The notes below the pieces were generated by a model, which saw only the letters and a program-made list of their open reading frames with translations, did no database searches and was not told where the DNA came from. A stretch of 64,000 nucleotides of DNA from Stratiolaelaps scimitus (lineage: Eukaryota > Arthropoda > Arachnida > Mesostigmata > Laelapidae), in assembly GCA_019614645.1 (NCBI GenBank), contig JABWDB010000005.1, positions 13,381,001-13,445,000 of the forward strand, written 5' to 3'. Positions 62,884-64,000 of this stretch are shown in pieces (positions within the stretch are counted from its first letter, which is position 1; every line of letters begins with the position of its first letter). Both the position numbers and the translations under genes were made by a program.

Positions 62884-64000
62884 TTGCTCTTACAAACTCC
62901 CTTATTGGTAAGACTCTTACAAACTCCGCGGTGGTACGACTCACTCTTTGCTTGGTTGGCAAATTTCTGCACATACTTTTGGTGTCATCTATTTCAAATA
63001 CGTCACACATTCACAAATTTATCACACTGCCAAAATGGTTTCTCATTTTTTCCATATTCGTCCGCTTTACATCAGTACAACGGCTACCTGATGCGCCGCC
63101 GATATTTATACACAACAAATCAATATGTCATTGAGCCTACATGAGAATACAATAAAGACATTTCCATTCACGCGACCAAAGAGAAATTGTAATTCCCTAT
63201 TCACTTCCCCTTCGTTCAGGTAACAATCGGCATAAAAGCAGAAAACCGTCGTCGTTTGTGTTGGCGTTTCTCGACGTCGTGTTAATTAGCAACGCAAGCA
63301 CGTAAACCCACGGATTCAATGGCTAGGTGTACTCACCCGAGATGAGATTGAGCGACCCCTCCGTATCGACTTCATCTCGGCCTCATCGCCCGGTTCATCA
63401 GCCGCCTAATCTGCCCCCCGATAGCTCACGTGAGTCATTTTGCTATATTTAGACTTCACATAATCCCACAGGTTTTCGTTAGCGTTTTCTCTCCCTCGAA
63501 ACTCGACCAGCCTCACCCGCCAGCCCCGCACCGTTCCCTCAAGCTCAAATATAAGGCCACGAACCAGAATGAGAAATTGTCACGTCCCTGAACCCCTAAA
63601 TCGACGAGTGAGTGCATAGACCAACGGCAACTCGTATCTCCTGTCCACGCCCCGCCCCGCCCCAATTCGAATGCACAAACAACGTTATAGCATCTACCGT
63701 TTTGTCATCAGCATTCATTAGTTGATTAGCCAACACACGCTCGCAAGTCACTGATTGACTGACACATGATTGACTTGAATGCGTCGCCCCGAACTGCCGT
63801 TGCGTCTGTATCACCCAGCTCAGTGCTGACAACTGCGTCCCGCCAGCCAGATGTCGCCATCGCAATCGTCCGACGCGTCCCATTATCGGTAATGTCGTTA
63901 TCTGTGTTGTTGTCGTAGATCTACATGTTTTGCTATTGTCGTTATCGTCATCAACATCATTAAATTAAAACTATTCTATGTATTTCACCCTTATTCGCTC

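Larger units (their letters stand above)
57311..64000 (-). other. Pyrimidine-rich region, possible 3' UTR of a minus-strand gene
   Basis: The plus strand has many CT/TC runs (57566-57580, 59181-59212, 60750-60775, 60925-60952, 61003-61040, 61383-61402) and TA runs. A minus-strand transcript would therefore be purine-rich, mirroring 1-8.3 kb. A minus-strand AATAAA sits at 57324-57329, with GT-rich sequence downstream on that strand. No coding exon was recognised up to the right edge. Several 60-196 codon frames here look like by-products of low complexity. Confidence 0.3.

Noticed and set aside
1..64000. CRISPR array, operon, phage or bacterial defence system
   Set aside because: No regularly spaced direct repeats and no clustered bacterial-type genes. 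The content is clearly eukaryotic with introns.

Overview
The window is animal nuclear DNA. It has spliced genes with GT-AG introns, kilobases of non-coding sequence, many long (TA)n, (AAT)n and (GA)n microsatellites, tRNA-derived SINEs and decayed Tc1/mariner transposons. An arthropod is likely, and a mite-like chelicerate would fit, but the sequence alone does not prove the taxon. No bacterial operon, CRISPR array, rRNA or intact tRNA gene was seen.
The only gene identified with certainty is a complete 3-hydroxy-3-methylglutaryl-CoA reductase (HMGR) gene on the minus strand. Its coding part runs from 33467 (ATG) to 14475 (stop) in 13 coding exons. All 12 introns have GT/AG ends, and the phases fit at every junction, giving one 923-residue frame. 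The protein has the usual layout: a membrane and sterol-sensing N-terminal half, a linker, and a catalytic half with Glu572, Lys704, Asp780 and His879. It makes mevalonate, the committed precursor of isoprenoids; in arthropods these include juvenile-hormone-type sesquiterpenoids, ubiquinone, dolichol and prenyl groups.
Layout. 1-8.3 kb: purine-rich low-complexity DNA, best read as the very long 3' UTR of a plus-strand gene entering from the left; its last coding residues may be at 1-74. 8.3-11.6 kb: intergenic, with a long inverted repeat, a dead Tc1/mariner transposase and a short perfect hairpin. 11.6-14.5 kb: probable HMGR 3' UTR. 14.5-33.6 kb: HMGR exons and introns, with an 8.2 kb intron 6 and a 3.1 kb intron 9. 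33.6-57.3 kb: upstream and intergenic DNA with several SINE copies, a mariner relic, GC-rich stretches and unplaced open frames, some of which may be HMGR promoter or 5' UTR exons. 57.3-64 kb: pyrimidine-rich DNA, possibly the 3' UTR of a minus-strand gene lying further right.
I found no convincing new multi-gene system. The items most worth a second look are the altered Insig-contact region and Gly/Ser insertion in the HMGR sterol-sensing domain, an intronic G-quadruplex-capable tract, a roughly 50-bp-arm hairpin at 8.6 kb, and several tRNA-derived SINE families.
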